From: Shimia sp047124445
Lineage (GTDB): Bacteria; Pseudomonadota; Alphaproteobacteria; Rhodobacterales; Rhodobacteraceae
Assembly (NCBI RefSeq): GCF_047124445.1
Contig: NZ_CP138921.1
Coordinates: 2,976,001 to 3,040,000 of the forward strand
Length of the DNA stretch: 64,000 nt
Direction: 5' to 3'
Shown here: positions 53,261-62,684 of the stretch, one piece after another
Position numbering within the stretch: position 1 is the stretch's first letter
Layout of the letters: the number at the start of each line of letters is the position of its first letter
The notes under the pieces: generated by a model
The model's input: the letters and a program-made list of their open reading frames with translations, nothing else
Databases searched by the model: none
What the model was told of the DNA's origin: nothing
Translations under genes and position numbers: made by a program

Positions 53261-53344
53261 TTTCAGCACCCACCCAGGGTCTGGCGCGACCCTACCAAAT
53301 CCATTCAGGCCGCACCCGGCCCCCGACATCAAAGGACGCTCCAC

Positions 53345-54940
53345 ATGGCTCCCAAAGTACTCGTTTCCGACAAACTCAGCGAAACCGCCGTTCAGATCTT
53401 CCGTGATCGTGGCATCGACGTCGACTTCATGCCTGACCTCGGCAAGGACAAAGACAAACTGGCCGAAGTGATCGGCCAATATGACGGTCTGGCAATCCGC
53501 TCCGCCACCAAAGCCACCGCCAAACTGCTGGAAAAAGCTGACAACCTCAAAGTCATCGGCCGCGCCGGCATCGGTACCGACAATGTCGACAAAGAAGCCG
53601 CCTCCAAGAAAGGCGTGATCGTGATGAACACGCCATTTGGCAACATGATCACCACCGCCGAACACGCGATTGCCATGATGTTCGCCGTGGCGCGTCAGAT
53701 CCCTGAGGCCAGCGAGTCCACCCACGCAGGCAAATGGGAAAAGTCCAAGTTCATGGGCACCGAGCTGACCAACAAAACCCTCGGCGTGATTGGCGCAGGC
53801 AACATCGGCGGCATCGTCTGTGACCGTGCTCGTGGCCTGAAGATGAAAGTGATCGCCTACGACCCCTTCCTCTCTGAAGAAAAAGCCGCAAAAATGGGTG
53901 TTGAGAAAGTTGAGCTCGAAGAGCTGCTGCCCCGCGCCGACTTCATCACCCTGCACGTGCCGTTTACCGAGCAGACTGCGAACATCCTCTCCGCCGAAAA
54001 CCTCGCCAAAACCAAAAAAGGCGTGCGCATCATCAACTGTGCCCGTGGTGGCCTGGTAGACGAAGAAGCGCTGGCTGAGTTGCTGAAATCCGGCCATGTC
54101 GCTGGCGCCGCCTTTGACGTGTTCAAAGAAGAGCCCGCCAAGGAAAACGCCCTGTTCAACCTGCCAAACGTCGTCTGCACCCCGCACCTGGGCGCAGCAA
54201 CAACCGAAGCGCAGGAAAACGTGGCGCTGCAGGTTGCCGAGCAGATGTCCAACTACCTGCTGACCGGCGCGGTGGAAAACGCGTTGAACATGCCATCCGT
54301 GACGGCTGAGGAAGCCAAAGTCATGGGTCCATGGATCAAGCTGGCCGACCACCTTGGCTCTTTCTCCGGTCAGATGACCGACGAGCCGATCAAAGCCATC
54401 AACATCCTCTATGACGGGGTTGTCTCCGACATGAACCTTGCGGCGCTGAACTGCTCTGTTGTGGCGGGCATCATGAAAAAAGCCAACCCGGACGTGAACA
54501 TGGTTTCCGCCCCGGTTGTGGCCAAAGAGCGTGGCATTCAGATCTCCACCACCAACCAGGACAAGTCCGGCACCTTTGATGGCTACATCAAAGTGACCGT
54601 GGTGACCGACAAACGCGAACGTTCCATTGCGGGCACCGTTTTCTCTGATGGCAAGCCACGTTTCATCCAGATCAAAGGCATCAACATCGACGCCGAAGTG
54701 GGTGAAAACATGCTCTACACCACCAACGAAGACGTACCGGGCATCATCGGTACGCTGGGTCAGACCCTGGGTGACAATGGCGTCAACATCGCGAACTTTA
54801 CCTTGGGCCGCGCGGATGTGGGCGGCGAAGCCATTGCGCTCCTGTATGTGGATGAACCGGTTCCAGCAGACGCCCGCGCCAAGCTGGCCGAAACCGACAT
54901 GTTCCGCCAGATCAAACCACTGGTGTTTGACGTCGCTTAA
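53345..54940 (+). CDS. serA: D-3-phosphoglycerate dehydrogenase
   Basis: First enzyme of serine synthesis, oxidising 3-phosphoglycerate to 3-phosphohydroxypyruvate with NAD. The 531-residue long form has substrate and NAD domains (GVIGAGNIGGIV), catalytic His in CTPHLGAATTEAQ and Arg in IINCARGGLVDE, an intervening domain, and a C-terminal ACT domain (NEDVPGIIGTLGQTLGDNGVNIA) for serine control. AAAGGA precedes the ATG at 53345. Confidence 0.96.
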   Translation: MAPKVLVSDKLSETAVQIFRDRGIDVDFMPDLGKDKDKLAEVIGQYDGLAIRSATKATAKLLEKADNLKVIGRAGIGTDNVDKEAASKKGVIVMNTPFGNMITTAEHAIAMMFAVARQIPEASESTHAGKWEKSKFMGTELTNKTLGVIGAGNIGGIVCDRARGLKMKVIAYDPFLSEEKAAKMGVEKVELEELLPRADFITLHVPFTEQTANILSAENLAKTKKGVRIINCARGGLVDEEALAELLKSGHVAGAAFDVFKEEPAKENALFNLPNVVCTPHLGAATTEAQENVALQVAEQMSNYLLTGAVENALNMPSVTAEEAKVMGPWIKLADHLGSFSGQMTDEPIKAINILYDGVVSDMNLAALNCSVVAGIMKKANPDVNMVSAPVVAKERGIQISTTNQDKSGTFDGYIKVTVVTDKRERSIAGTVFSDGKPRFIQIKGINIDAEVGENMLYTTNEDVPGIIGTLGQTLGDNGVNIANFTLGRADVGGEAIALLYVDEPVPADARAKLAETDMFRQIKPLVFDVA

Positions 54941-54966
54941 GCGGTTTTGTCACCGAAGTTTTACAA

Positions 54967-54996
54967 GCGTCGCCCTTTCCCGGGCGGCGCTTTTTT
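54967..54996 (+). terminator. Intrinsic terminator after serA
   Basis: GCGTCGCCC pairs with GGGCGGCGC (one G-T pair) and is followed by six T. Confidence 0.85.
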
Positions 54997-55029
54997 GGTT
55001 TTGTGACCCGGCAATTTGAGGCGATTTTT

Positions 55030-55761
55030 ATGACCACACCGATTTATGCCATTGGCGATATTCACGGACATCTGGACAAGCTTGAAGCGGTGGTGGACCT
55101 CATCGACGCCGATGGCGGACATGCGGCAGAAATCGTGTTTCTTGGAGACCTTGTAGACCGCGGCCCTGACAGCAAGGGCGTGATTGATTTTGTGCTCAAT
55201 GGGCTGGAACAGGGTCGAAACTGGACCGTTCTAACTGGCAACCATGACCGCATGTTCCGCTACTTTCTGGAGCCGTCCCCGCGTGTCGACATGCGTCTGC
55301 GGCCCGACCTCTATTGGCTTCATGAGCGCCTTGGCGGACGGGTGACCCTCGCCTCCTATGGCCTCACCTTTGACGCCGAAGCGCGCCTGTCTGAAATCCA
55401 CGCCGACGCCCGCGCGACAGTGCCCGATGAGCACGTCACCTTTTTAACGCAGCTGCCGTACACCAAGCTGCACGGCAACCTGTTGTTTGTGCACGCCGGC
55501 ATCCGCCCCGAGGTGGCTTTGGAAGATCAGCTGGATGACGATTTGTGCTGGATCAGAGAAGAGTTTCTAGACTATCCGCACCCTCACCCCTGGCTGGTGG
55601 TGCATGGTCACACGCCGGTGGTCCGCCCCACGCACCTTGGCAATCACGTAAACCTGGACACCGGCGCTGGATATGGACAGGCGATCACTGCGGCTGTGTT
55701 TGAAAACGGGCGCGTCTGGCATCTCACCGAACAGGGACGGCAAGAACTCACTCCCGAGTAA
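55030..55761 (+). CDS. Calcineurin-like metallophosphatase (serine/threonine phosphatase type)
   Basis: A 243-residue phosphatase with all metal and active-site motifs of the PPP-like group: AIGDIHGH, FLGDLVDRGPDS, LTGNHDRMFR and VVHGHTPVV. These proteins resemble PrpA or ApaH enzymes and act on phosphoproteins or dinucleoside polyphosphates. The start at 55030 is preceded by GAGG; a GTG nine codons earlier is possible. It follows serA's terminator and ends one base before the convergent ABC-like gene. Confidence 0.85.
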   Translation: MTTPIYAIGDIHGHLDKLEAVVDLIDADGGHAAEIVFLGDLVDRGPDSKGVIDFVLNGLEQGRNWTVLTGNHDRMFRYFLEPSPRVDMRLRPDLYWLHERLGGRVTLASYGLTFDAEARLSEIHADARATVPDEHVTFLTQLPYTKLHGNLLFVHAGIRPEVALEDQLDDDLCWIREEFLDYPHPHPWLVVHGHTPVVRPTHLGNHVNLDTGAGYGQAITAAVFENGRVWHLTEQGRQELTPE

Positions 55762-56571
55762 TCAGGCCGCCTTCTCTTTGTCCCGCGCCTGCTGCAACAG
55801 CATCTTCGTATGCTCGTGCTGCGGCGTTTCCAGCAATTGCTGCGCAAGCCCCTCTTCGACAATCTCTCCGGACCGGAGCACAACCATCCGATCACATAGG
55901 CTGCCCAGCATCACAATATCCGTGCTGGAAATCACCATGGAGAGCTGCAACTCGTCCTGAAGCTTCAACAGCACATCCAGAAGGCGCGCCTGCACCGACA
56001 CATCCAATCCCTGCGCTGGATCCTGCACCACCACAAGCCGTGGGCGGGTGACAATGGCATGGGCAATCGCCACCAACTGCTGCTGAAACAGCGACAAATC
56101 CTCAAGCTCGCTTTGCGCCGCAACATGATCGAGACCAACAAGCCGCAGGGCCTCTGCGATGCGCCGCTTCTGCTCATCCGCGTTGCTGACTTTGGCGTCG
56201 ACCAGGGCTTCCTTCAACAGCGCGTGGGAGGTCAGGCTCTCATCCAGTTCCGCAACCGATTGCGGCGTCACCTGCCGCATCAAGGGCCGCAACTTGCGCT
56301 TGTCCGCGCGGGTCAGCTTGGCAATGTCCTGTCCCAGAAAGGTCACCTGACCCGTCTCCGGCTTTGCGAGACCCAGGATGGTCCGCGCCAACGTCTTTTT
56401 CCCCGCCGTGCGTTTGCCAACGATGCCGACAACCTCCCCCTGCGCCACGCGAAGCGTCACGTTGTGGATAGGACGGGTTTCCACCTTGGGGCCAAACCAG
56501 CCACTTGTGGCAGGACGAAAAGAATGGGAGACCGTGTCCACGAAGAGCAGCGTGTTGTCGTCACCGTGCAT
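55762..56571 (-). CDS. ABC ATP-binding protein with degraded ATPase motifs
   Basis: A 269-residue protein with the overall ABC fold of oligopeptide-type ATPases, but its key residues are changed. Walker A reads GKRTAGKKT, so the Ser/Thr after the Lys is Lys59. The signature LSGGQ region is LSLFQQQ (159-165), Walker B ends VVVQDP instead of DEP (Gln183, Asp184), and the H-loop has SSTD with no His. No permease or binding protein is next to it. It may be a non-hydrolysing regulatory protein. I start it at 56571 (MHGDDNTLL); an in-frame start at 56628 adds 19 residues. Confidence 0.75.
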   Translation of the reverse strand: MHGDDNTLLFVDTVSHSFRPATSGWFGPKVETRPIHNVTLRVAQGEVVGIVGKRTAGKKTLARTILGLAKPETGQVTFLGQDIAKLTRADKRKLRPLMRQVTPQSVAELDESLTSHALLKEALVDAKVSNADEQKRRIAEALRLVGLDHVAAQSELEDLSLFQQQLVAIAHAIVTRPRLVVVQDPAQGLDVSVQARLLDVLLKLQDELQLSMVISSTDIVMLGSLCDRMVVLRSGEIVEEGLAQQLLETPQHEHTKMLLQQARDKEKAA

Positions 56572-56761
56572 ACCAAACCCTCTTCGCTTCAAAATGACCA
56601 AACTTACCGCAGGCATCAACGCCTCCAAAGTGGCACGCGCCGCGCCGCAGCGTTCCCTCTAAATAGGGGGAAAGAGATTAAAGGTGTCTTGATGGCACAT
56701 GTTTAATTTGTGGGAAATTCACAATTCCGGCACATTTTCTAACGCGCCGCCTTACACAAAG

Positions 56762-56787
56762 AAAACGCGCACCGAAGCGCGCGTTTT
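56762..56787. terminator. Terminator-like hairpin upstream of the tRNA
   Basis: AAAACGCGC pairs with GCGCGTTTT across an eight-base loop, in the gap between the ABC-like gene (-) and tRNA-Thr (+). No gene obviously ends here, so its role is unclear. Confidence 0.4.
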
Positions 56788-56835
56788 GAAATGGGCTTGC
56801 CTTGGCTGCGGGGCACTTTTATACACCGCATCGGC

Positions 56836-56911
56836 GCCGCTGTAGCTCAGCTGGTAGAGCACGTCATTCGTAATGATGGGGTCGTAGGTTCGAGTCCTAT
56901 CAGCGGCACCA
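56836..56911 (+). tRNA. tRNA-Thr (anticodon CGU)
   Basis: A complete 76-base cloverleaf with acceptor GCCGCTG pairing with CAGCGGC, D-arm GCTC-GAGC, an anticodon stem TCATT-AATGA around the anticodon CGT, TTCGAGTCC in the T arm, and encoded CCA at the end. CGU reads ACG threonine codons. Confidence 0.95.
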
Positions 56912-56922
56912 GTTTCCCCGAT

Positions 56923-58704
56923 CTACCCAGTCCAGACCTCTGCCCCTGGCAGAGCGTTGTAGACATGCGCCAAACGGATCAAGTCGTCGGCACTCACGCA
57001 CTCGACCTGCCAGGCTTTGGAGCTGACACCCAACATGCGCGGCATCAACATTGGCCAGAGCTGATCGTCCTGTGTGGTGAACTCTGACCAGAAGGTGCCC
57101 TGCACGCCAATGATGCGCTCCGCGAGGTCCGCTTCCGGCACCGGCTCCCAGTTGATCGTGTCTGTAAGCGAGACAAACGCAGCCCAATTTGCACCCCAGT
57201 CGTCCTTGTCGCTGGTGTGCGCCATGTCGAGATAAACATGCTGCGCCGGGCTCATGACCACGTCATAGCCATTGCGCGCCGCTTCCAAACCCGGTCCCTG
57301 TCCGGTCCAGCTGAACAGGATCGCCCCATTGGCAATCCCGCCGTTAGAGCCTTTGGCAGCCTCTTCCCAAGCACAAGGCCGCTGTCCGTTTTCCACGGCC
57401 TTTGTCCCCAGCTTCTGCATCATCCAGCCTTGCAGGTCGTCAGTGGTGTCCAGACCTTCACGCTGCATCAGATCCCGCGCCAACGGGCTGCCCATCCAGG
57501 TGCCTTCCGGCAATTCATCACAGCCAAGATGCAGGTGATTGAACGGAAACAACGCGCCGACCTCGGCCATGATTGCTTCCAGCACATCCCAAGTGCGGGC
57601 GATCGCCGGGTTCACCGCATTGCCTTTGTAACCCTGTACGCTGACCTCGGCACCGTTGTCGCTTGGATCGCGCAACTCCGGGAACACATGAGTCAGGGCA
57701 ATCGCATGCGCAGGTACTTCGATTTCCGGCAACACCTCGATGTTGAGCGCCTTGGCGTGGGCGATGATCTCCTGCGCGGTGCCTTTTGAATAGCTGCCAC
57801 CGGCCTCAACCGCACCGGAGAACAGTGCCGGCAACAGGTGGCCTTCGCCACAGATCGCCGTCTTCTGCCACAGCTCCGGGAAGCACTCGATCTCCAAACG
57901 GAAGGACTCATCATCAGCAAAATGCCAATGGAAGCGGTTGAATTTCAACAGCGCCATCAAGTCCAGCAGGTCCAAAATGGTCTGCGGTTCATAGTAATGG
58001 CGCGCGGTGTCCAGATGCTGTCCTCGCCAGGCAAAGCGCGGTGCATCCTTGATCACGCCACAAGGCAGCGCACCGTGTTGCAGCAACGTCAATAGGGTGA
58101 TCGCGCCGTAGAACTCGCCGCCAAAATCACCAGCACGGAGGATCACGCCGTCTTCGGAAATTTCCAGCTCATAAGCATCTTCTGGCAAGTCTGCAGCCTC
58201 AACAGACACCTCGGTGTCACCCGCAAAAGGCCAACCGCGACGCGCGGCCAGGTCCGCCACGTTTTCAAACGCTGGACGATCACAGACAAACCCAGAAACC
58301 TCAAGCACGCCTTCAGCTGGTGTCCAGCTCTGCGGCTGCGGCACCAGCGGCAGGCCGTCGATTGGGCCCAGGTCCGGCAAGACCTGCGGGCGGCAGCCGG
58401 AATCAGCCTTGGGCAGTTCGATAATCTCCTTGCCATGACGCAGATACGGACCAAGCGGCAACCAAGCGCGGTTGGCAGGTTTGAACCCACCCGCATACTG
58501 GATCTCCAACGTATAGGCTTCATTCGCCTTGAGATTTGGCAGGGCAACCTCGGTGTAGCTGCCCAGCGTTCTTGTCACTGTTCCACCTGAAAGCGCCTCA
58601 AATGGCCCCATGCCGGAGAAACAGAAAACCGGGGCCGTCAGGGCGCGCTCCGGTGTGAAAACACATGTGATGGTGTCGCCCGTGATGCGGCTATCGTAGT
58701 GCAT
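56923..58704 (-). CDS. Beta-N-acetylhexosaminidase (GH20 family)
   Basis: Glycoside hydrolase of 593 residues that releases terminal GlcNAc (or GalNAc) from chito-oligosaccharides or glycans. The N-terminal domain (1-220) is beta-rich, followed by the catalytic barrel with the DE pair in HLGCDELPEG and FAWRGQHLDTARHYY, then HWHFADDESFRLE. No signal peptide is visible, so it is probably cytoplasmic and acts on imported sugars. The start at 58704 is one base after the GntR stop, so both are co-transcribed. The sugar ABC transporter on the other strand is a likely partner. Confidence 0.88.
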   Translation of the reverse strand: MHYDSRITGDTITCVFTPERALTAPVFCFSGMGPFEALSGGTVTRTLGSYTEVALPNLKANEAYTLEIQYAGGFKPANRAWLPLGPYLRHGKEIIELPKADSGCRPQVLPDLGPIDGLPLVPQPQSWTPAEGVLEVSGFVCDRPAFENVADLAARRGWPFAGDTEVSVEAADLPEDAYELEISEDGVILRAGDFGGEFYGAITLLTLLQHGALPCGVIKDAPRFAWRGQHLDTARHYYEPQTILDLLDLMALLKFNRFHWHFADDESFRLEIECFPELWQKTAICGEGHLLPALFSGAVEAGGSYSKGTAQEIIAHAKALNIEVLPEIEVPAHAIALTHVFPELRDPSDNGAEVSVQGYKGNAVNPAIARTWDVLEAIMAEVGALFPFNHLHLGCDELPEGTWMGSPLARDLMQREGLDTTDDLQGWMMQKLGTKAVENGQRPCAWEEAAKGSNGGIANGAILFSWTGQGPGLEAARNGYDVVMSPAQHVYLDMAHTSDKDDWGANWAAFVSLTDTINWEPVPEADLAERIIGVQGTFWSEFTTQDDQLWPMLMPRMLGVSSKAWQVECVSADDLIRLAHVYNALPGAEVWTG

Positions 58705-58705
58705 G

Positions 58706-59476
58706 TCAGTCCAATCTGAGTTCGGAAACAAAGTCGTAAATGTCTGAGCGATAAAGCCCGCGTGTCAGCTCAATGGGACGCCCGGAACTCAGGTAGCCGG
58801 TCCGCACAATCTGCAGAACGGCGCTGCCTTCCGGCAGTTTCATCAAGTCCGCATCTGTCGGCGACAAGTTGAGTGCCGTGACGCGCTGAATGGCGCGCAT
58901 GGGCGCGCTGTTGTTTTTCCGCAGAAGCGCATAGAGAGAGGTCTCGATCTGCTCCGGGTCCTGCAAAATGTCACGCGGCAGAGACGAACTCTCCAGCGCA
59001 ATGGGCACACCGCCTGCGCTGCGCAACCGATTGATACGCGCGACCTTTTCATGCGCTGCCAGGCCCAGCGTGACCATTTCGTCTGGATTGGGGGAGAACA
59101 ACCCCCGCGAAAGAACCTCCGACGTGGCCGTCATGCCACGCGCCTGCATGGTTTCCGTAAAGGACACAAGCGAGGACAAGGACTGCTCCAGACGCGGCGA
59201 GGCTTCGGCAACAAAAGAGCCCGCGCCACGGCGCTGCTCGATAAGCCCTTCCTCTACCAGTTGCGCCACAGCCTTGCGTACCGTCACACGGCTGATGTCC
59301 GCCTTCTCTGCCAAATCGCGCTCCGGCGGCAACTGATCCCCCGGTTGCAGACGCCCCGTGCGGATCTCCGTCGCGATGTGCCGGGACAGCTGCTGATACC
59401 GCGGCCCACGGCCGGCGCGATACCAGGTCTCCGGATTAAAGATCGTGTCTGCAATGGTCATTTGGTTTCCTGACAT
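58706..59476 (-). CDS. GntR-family regulator (HutC/NagR-type)
   Basis: A 256-residue repressor with a GntR winged helix (PGDQLPPERDLAEKADISRVTVRKAVAQL, about 45-80) and a UTRA effector domain (from about 95) of the HutC type. UTRA domains in this group often bind amino sugars or their phosphates. It is divergent from the sugar ABC transporter operon and heads the transcript with the hexosaminidase. TTGGTA repeats in the divergent promoter are likely operators. Confidence 0.88.
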   Translation of the reverse strand: MSGNQMTIADTIFNPETWYRAGRGPRYQQLSRHIATEIRTGRLQPGDQLPPERDLAEKADISRVTVRKAVAQLVEEGLIEQRRGAGSFVAEASPRLEQSLSSLVSFTETMQARGMTATSEVLSRGLFSPNPDEMVTLGLAAHEKVARINRLRSAGGVPIALESSSLPRDILQDPEQIETSLYALLRKNNSAPMRAIQRVTALNLSPTDADLMKLPEGSAVLQIVRTGYLSSGRPIELTRGLYRSDIYDFVSELRLD

Positions 59477-59489
59477 GGTCTAAAAAACA

Positions 59490-59506
59490 GTACCAATCTA
59501 CCAAAG
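59490..59506. promoter_or_regulatory. Candidate GntR site, regulator side
   Basis: GTACCAATCTACCAAAG has two ACCAA half-sites; read on the - strand this is TTTGGTA-GA-TTGGTA. It lies just before the GntR start, suggesting autoregulation. Confidence 0.4.
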
Positions 59507-59575
59507 TTACGCAAGAGCCCTTTGGAAACTATCTCATATCATATTGTAAAAGCTTGGCAATTTCCACAACACCTA

Positions 59576-59620
59576 TTTTGGTATTATATTGGTAGCATTT
59601 TGGCATTTTTGGGGTACCAT
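59576..59620. promoter_or_regulatory. Candidate GntR site, transporter side
   Basis: TTTTGGTA and TTGGTA recur with a five-base gap (59576-59594), followed by TTTTGGCA and GGGGTACCAT, in the promoter of the sugar ABC operon. The half-site is the same as on the regulator side. Confidence 0.4.
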
Positions 59621-59675
59621 AATTGCAACGCGGTGATTCGCTCACTGATTCGCTGCATGAAACCAAGGGGGGAAA

Positions 59676-60611
59676 TTGATGGCCGAACTATCCGCACAGG
59701 CATCACAACCAGCCGCCGACGCCCGTAGCCGCTCCATGTCTGAAGGTCTCTTCGGATGGTTGCTTGTGGCTCCGGCGATGATTTTCATCGCTGTGATTGT
59801 TGCCTGGCCTTTGGCCGAAACAATCCGCCTGTCCTTTATGGACGCCGGCTTGGGAGGCGAAGAGTTTATTGGCTTGGAAAACTACCAAGACCTGGCCGAC
59901 AGCCGCAAATTTCACCAGACCGTTGTCCGCACCTTTTATTGGATGTTCCTCTCTGTGGGCATCAAGCTGGTGATGGGCCTGATCGGCGCGACACTTCTGA
60001 ATGCCGCTGTTCCGGGCCGCGCCCTGTTCCGTGTCTTGGTGATGCCGCCTTGGGTTATTCCAATGGCGATTGGCTGTATCGGCTGGTTGTGGCTCTATAA
60101 TGGCTATTTCGGCGTTCTGTCCGGCGTGATGATGAAACTGGGCATCACCGACGGCCCGTTTGAATTCCTCGCCTACAAATCCTCCGCCTTCTACTCCGCC
60201 GTTGTCACCGACGTCTGGGTTGGTACTCCAATGGTAACCCTGTTCTTCCTGGCCGCCATGCAGGGTGTGTCCCGTGACCTCTATGAGGCCGCTTGGGTAG
60301 ACGGCGCCGGTCGCTGGTACCGCTTCCGCCGCATCACCATTCCGCAGATCATGCCGGTGATTGTCTCCATGGCGCTCTTGTCCGCGATCTTCACCTTCAA
60401 CAGCTTCGAAATCATCTGGATTTTGACCGAAGGTGGCCCACGTGGCGCAACCACCACCCTGATCATCGACACCTACAAAGTTGCGATTGGGAACTACAAA
60501 TTCGGCGAAGGTGCCGCACGGGCCGTGATCATCGTTGTCCTGCTCGCCGCATTCTCGCTCATCTACTTGTTCTTCCTGAACAAAATTAACAAACGCTACG
60601 GGGTGAAGTGA
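59676..60611 (+). CDS. Sugar ABC transporter permease (MalF-like)
   Basis: Inner-membrane permease, 311 residues, six helices, with the EAA loop EAAWVDGAGRWYRFRRITIPQI. First gene of the operon after a GntR-controlled promoter region. It pairs with the next permease, 1 bp downstream. The partner GH20 enzyme suggests GlcNAc oligosaccharides or similar amino sugars as cargo, but the sequence does not prove it. GGGGG lies shortly before the ATG. Confidence 0.9.
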   Translation: MMAELSAQASQPAADARSRSMSEGLFGWLLVAPAMIFIAVIVAWPLAETIRLSFMDAGLGGEEFIGLENYQDLADSRKFHQTVVRTFYWMFLSVGIKLVMGLIGATLLNAAVPGRALFRVLVMPPWVIPMAIGCIGWLWLYNGYFGVLSGVMMKLGITDGPFEFLAYKSSAFYSAVVTDVWVGTPMVTLFFLAAMQGVSRDLYEAAWVDGAGRWYRFRRITIPQIMPVIVSMALLSAIFTFNSFEIIWILTEGGPRGATTTLIIDTYKVAIGNYKFGEGAARAVIIVVLLAAFSLIYLFFLNKINKRYGVK

Positions 60612-60612
60612 T

Positions 60613-61455
60613 ATGATGGATCGCTATTCCAAACTGCAAATGGTGGGCATTTACGCCGCTCTGGCTATCTTCCTGACCTTCATCCTGCTGCCGTTTTTCG
60701 AAATGTTCATGGCGTCCCTGCGCCCTCTGGAGCACCTGTTCCGCAGCCCTTATCAGTTCTGGTCCGACGACTTCAGCTTCCAGGCCTATAAGGACATGTG
60801 GGTGACCGTGCCGCTGCTGGGACGTTACATCTTCAATTCGATCTTCATCGCCACCTCGGTGACCCTGATCACGATGTTCTTTGTGGTGCCTGCGGCCTAC
60901 GCCTATGCCCGCCTGCAGTTCCCGTTCAAAAACATCACTCTGGGTATCTTCCTGGGCGTGAACATGTTCACCGGCGCTGTTCTGCTGATCCCACTGTATC
61001 GCGTGTTGCGCACCATGGGCCTGCTGAACACCTACTGGGCGATGATCGTGCCCGGCGTGGCCTTCCTGATCCCAACCGGTATCTGGCTGCTGCGCTCTTA
61101 CCTGGAGAAAATTCCACGCGAACTGGAAGAAGCGGCTTTTGTTGACGGGGCCTCCCGTATGTACACCCTGCGCCGTGTTGTTCTGCCGCTGGCCGTGCCT
61201 GGCCTGATCGTGGTGAGCGTTGCCGTCTTCATCGGCGCCTACGCCCAGCAGTTCCTGTTCGCAATCACATTCAACCAGACCCGTGAGCTGCAGCCGTTGC
61301 CTGCCGGTCTGTTCGAATTCATCGGCTATCAGTCGGTGACCTGGAACGAAATGATGGCCGCGGCCTTGGTAGGTGTCCTACCGGTCATGCTCATCTTCCT
61401 GTTCCTACAAAAGTACCTCGTCGCCGGTTTGACGGCAGGCGCGGTGAAAGAATGA
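60613..61455 (+). CDS. Sugar ABC transporter permease (MalG-like)
   Basis: Second permease, 280 residues with six helices. The EAA loop reads EEAAFVDGASRMYTLRRVVLPLAVPG. It begins one base after the first permease's stop and is followed by the binding protein after 23 bp, an operon layout typical of CUT1 importers. Confidence 0.9.
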   Translation: MMDRYSKLQMVGIYAALAIFLTFILLPFFEMFMASLRPLEHLFRSPYQFWSDDFSFQAYKDMWVTVPLLGRYIFNSIFIATSVTLITMFFVVPAAYAYARLQFPFKNITLGIFLGVNMFTGAVLLIPLYRVLRTMGLLNTYWAMIVPGVAFLIPTGIWLLRSYLEKIPRELEEAAFVDGASRMYTLRRVVLPLAVPGLIVVSVAVFIGAYAQQFLFAITFNQTRELQPLPAGLFEFIGYQSVTWNEMMAAALVGVLPVMLIFLFLQKYLVAGLTAGAVKE

Positions 61456-61478
61456 GTTCAATCAAGGGAGAGAAGACT

Positions 61479-62684
61479 ATGAAACTCGTGAAACTCACAT
61501 TGGGCGCGGCCCTGCTGTCTGGGGCAGCAAGCGGCGCACTGGCAGCGGACAAAGAACTGCACTTCATCATGTGCGGCGGCGAAGTTCGCGAAGCCGACCA
61601 AGCTGTTGTTGATCAGTTTGAAAAAGACCACGAAGGTGTGTCTGTAAACCTCGAGGCGGTTCCTTGGGGCACTTGCCAAGACAAATCTCTGACTCTGGCC
61701 GCGGCCGGTGATCCACCCTCCATCGCTTACATGGGTTCCCGTACCCTGCGTCAGCTGGCCAACAACGACCTGATCGTGTCCGCCAACATCGATGCAGACG
61801 CGCCTTACCAGCCTGGCGTTCTGGACACTGTGACCATCGAAGGCACCCAGTGGGGCTACCCACACGCTTTCTCCACCAAAGCGCTCTACATCAACTGTGG
61901 CATCATCGAAGAGTCCGGTCAGGAATGTGTGGCTCCGGCAACTTGGGATGACATGTACGCAATGGCCAAAGGCGTTGTGGACAACACCGAAGTTGCAGGC
62001 GTTGGCCTCTCCGGCAAAGACTTCGACAACACCATGCACCAGTTCCTGAACTACCTGTACTCCAACGGTGGTACTGTGATCGACGGCGCGACCGGCGAGA
62101 ACAAACTGGACAGCAAAGAGACCCGCGAAACTCTGGAATTCTACGGCAAGCTCGTAGACGTTGCACAGGACGGCCCAACCGCATGGGAGCGCAGCCAGCT
62201 GCGTGATCTGTTCAACGACGGCAAGATCGCCATGTATGTGACCGGTCCTTGGGGTCACGGCCAGCACAACGAAGACATCAACCAGCTGGTTGCGCCAATC
62301 CCTGCCGGTCCTTCCGGTGAGAGCGGCTCCATCCTGATCACCGACTCCATCGTGGTGTTCAAAGGGTCCGGCCACGAAGATCTGGCCCACGACCTGGCAC
62401 AGCGCATCACCTCCGGTGACAGCCAGTACGACCTGGACAGCAGCTGGGGTCTGACACCGATCCTGGACTACACCAAGCTGGGCAAAGACGAGCCTTACTA
62501 CAACGACGGCATCTGGCCAATCTTCACTGCATCGATCTCCACCGGTGGCCCAGAGCCACTCGTAGAAGACTTCAAATCGCTGCAGTCCGTGTTCACCAAC
62601 ATGGTTCAGGGCATCATCCTGAAAGACGACACCGTCGACAACCTGGTGACCATCGCAGCTGAAGAGCTCGACGACGCCCTCTAA
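61479..62684 (+). CDS. Sugar-binding protein of ABC transporter (SBP_bac_1 type)
   Basis: Periplasmic binding protein, 401 residues, with signal peptide MKLVKLTLGAALLSGAASGALA. The mature part begins ADKELHFIMCGGEVREADQ and has typical SBP_bac_1 segments (QFEKDHEGVSVNLEAVPWG, MYVTGPWGHGQHN, WGLTPIL). Cysteines near 33 and 65 may form a disulfide. GGAGAGAAG precedes the ATG at 61479. It gives the operon its substrate range; an amino sugar is inferred from neighbours. Confidence 0.9.
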   Translation: MKLVKLTLGAALLSGAASGALAADKELHFIMCGGEVREADQAVVDQFEKDHEGVSVNLEAVPWGTCQDKSLTLAAAGDPPSIAYMGSRTLRQLANNDLIVSANIDADAPYQPGVLDTVTIEGTQWGYPHAFSTKALYINCGIIEESGQECVAPATWDDMYAMAKGVVDNTEVAGVGLSGKDFDNTMHQFLNYLYSNGGTVIDGATGENKLDSKETRETLEFYGKLVDVAQDGPTAWERSQLRDLFNDGKIAMYVTGPWGHGQHNEDINQLVAPIPAGPSGESGSILITDSIVVFKGSGHEDLAHDLAQRITSGDSQYDLDSSWGLTPILDYTKLGKDEPYYNDGIWPIFTASISTGGPEPLVEDFKSLQSVFTNMVQGIILKDDTVDNLVTIAAEELDDAL

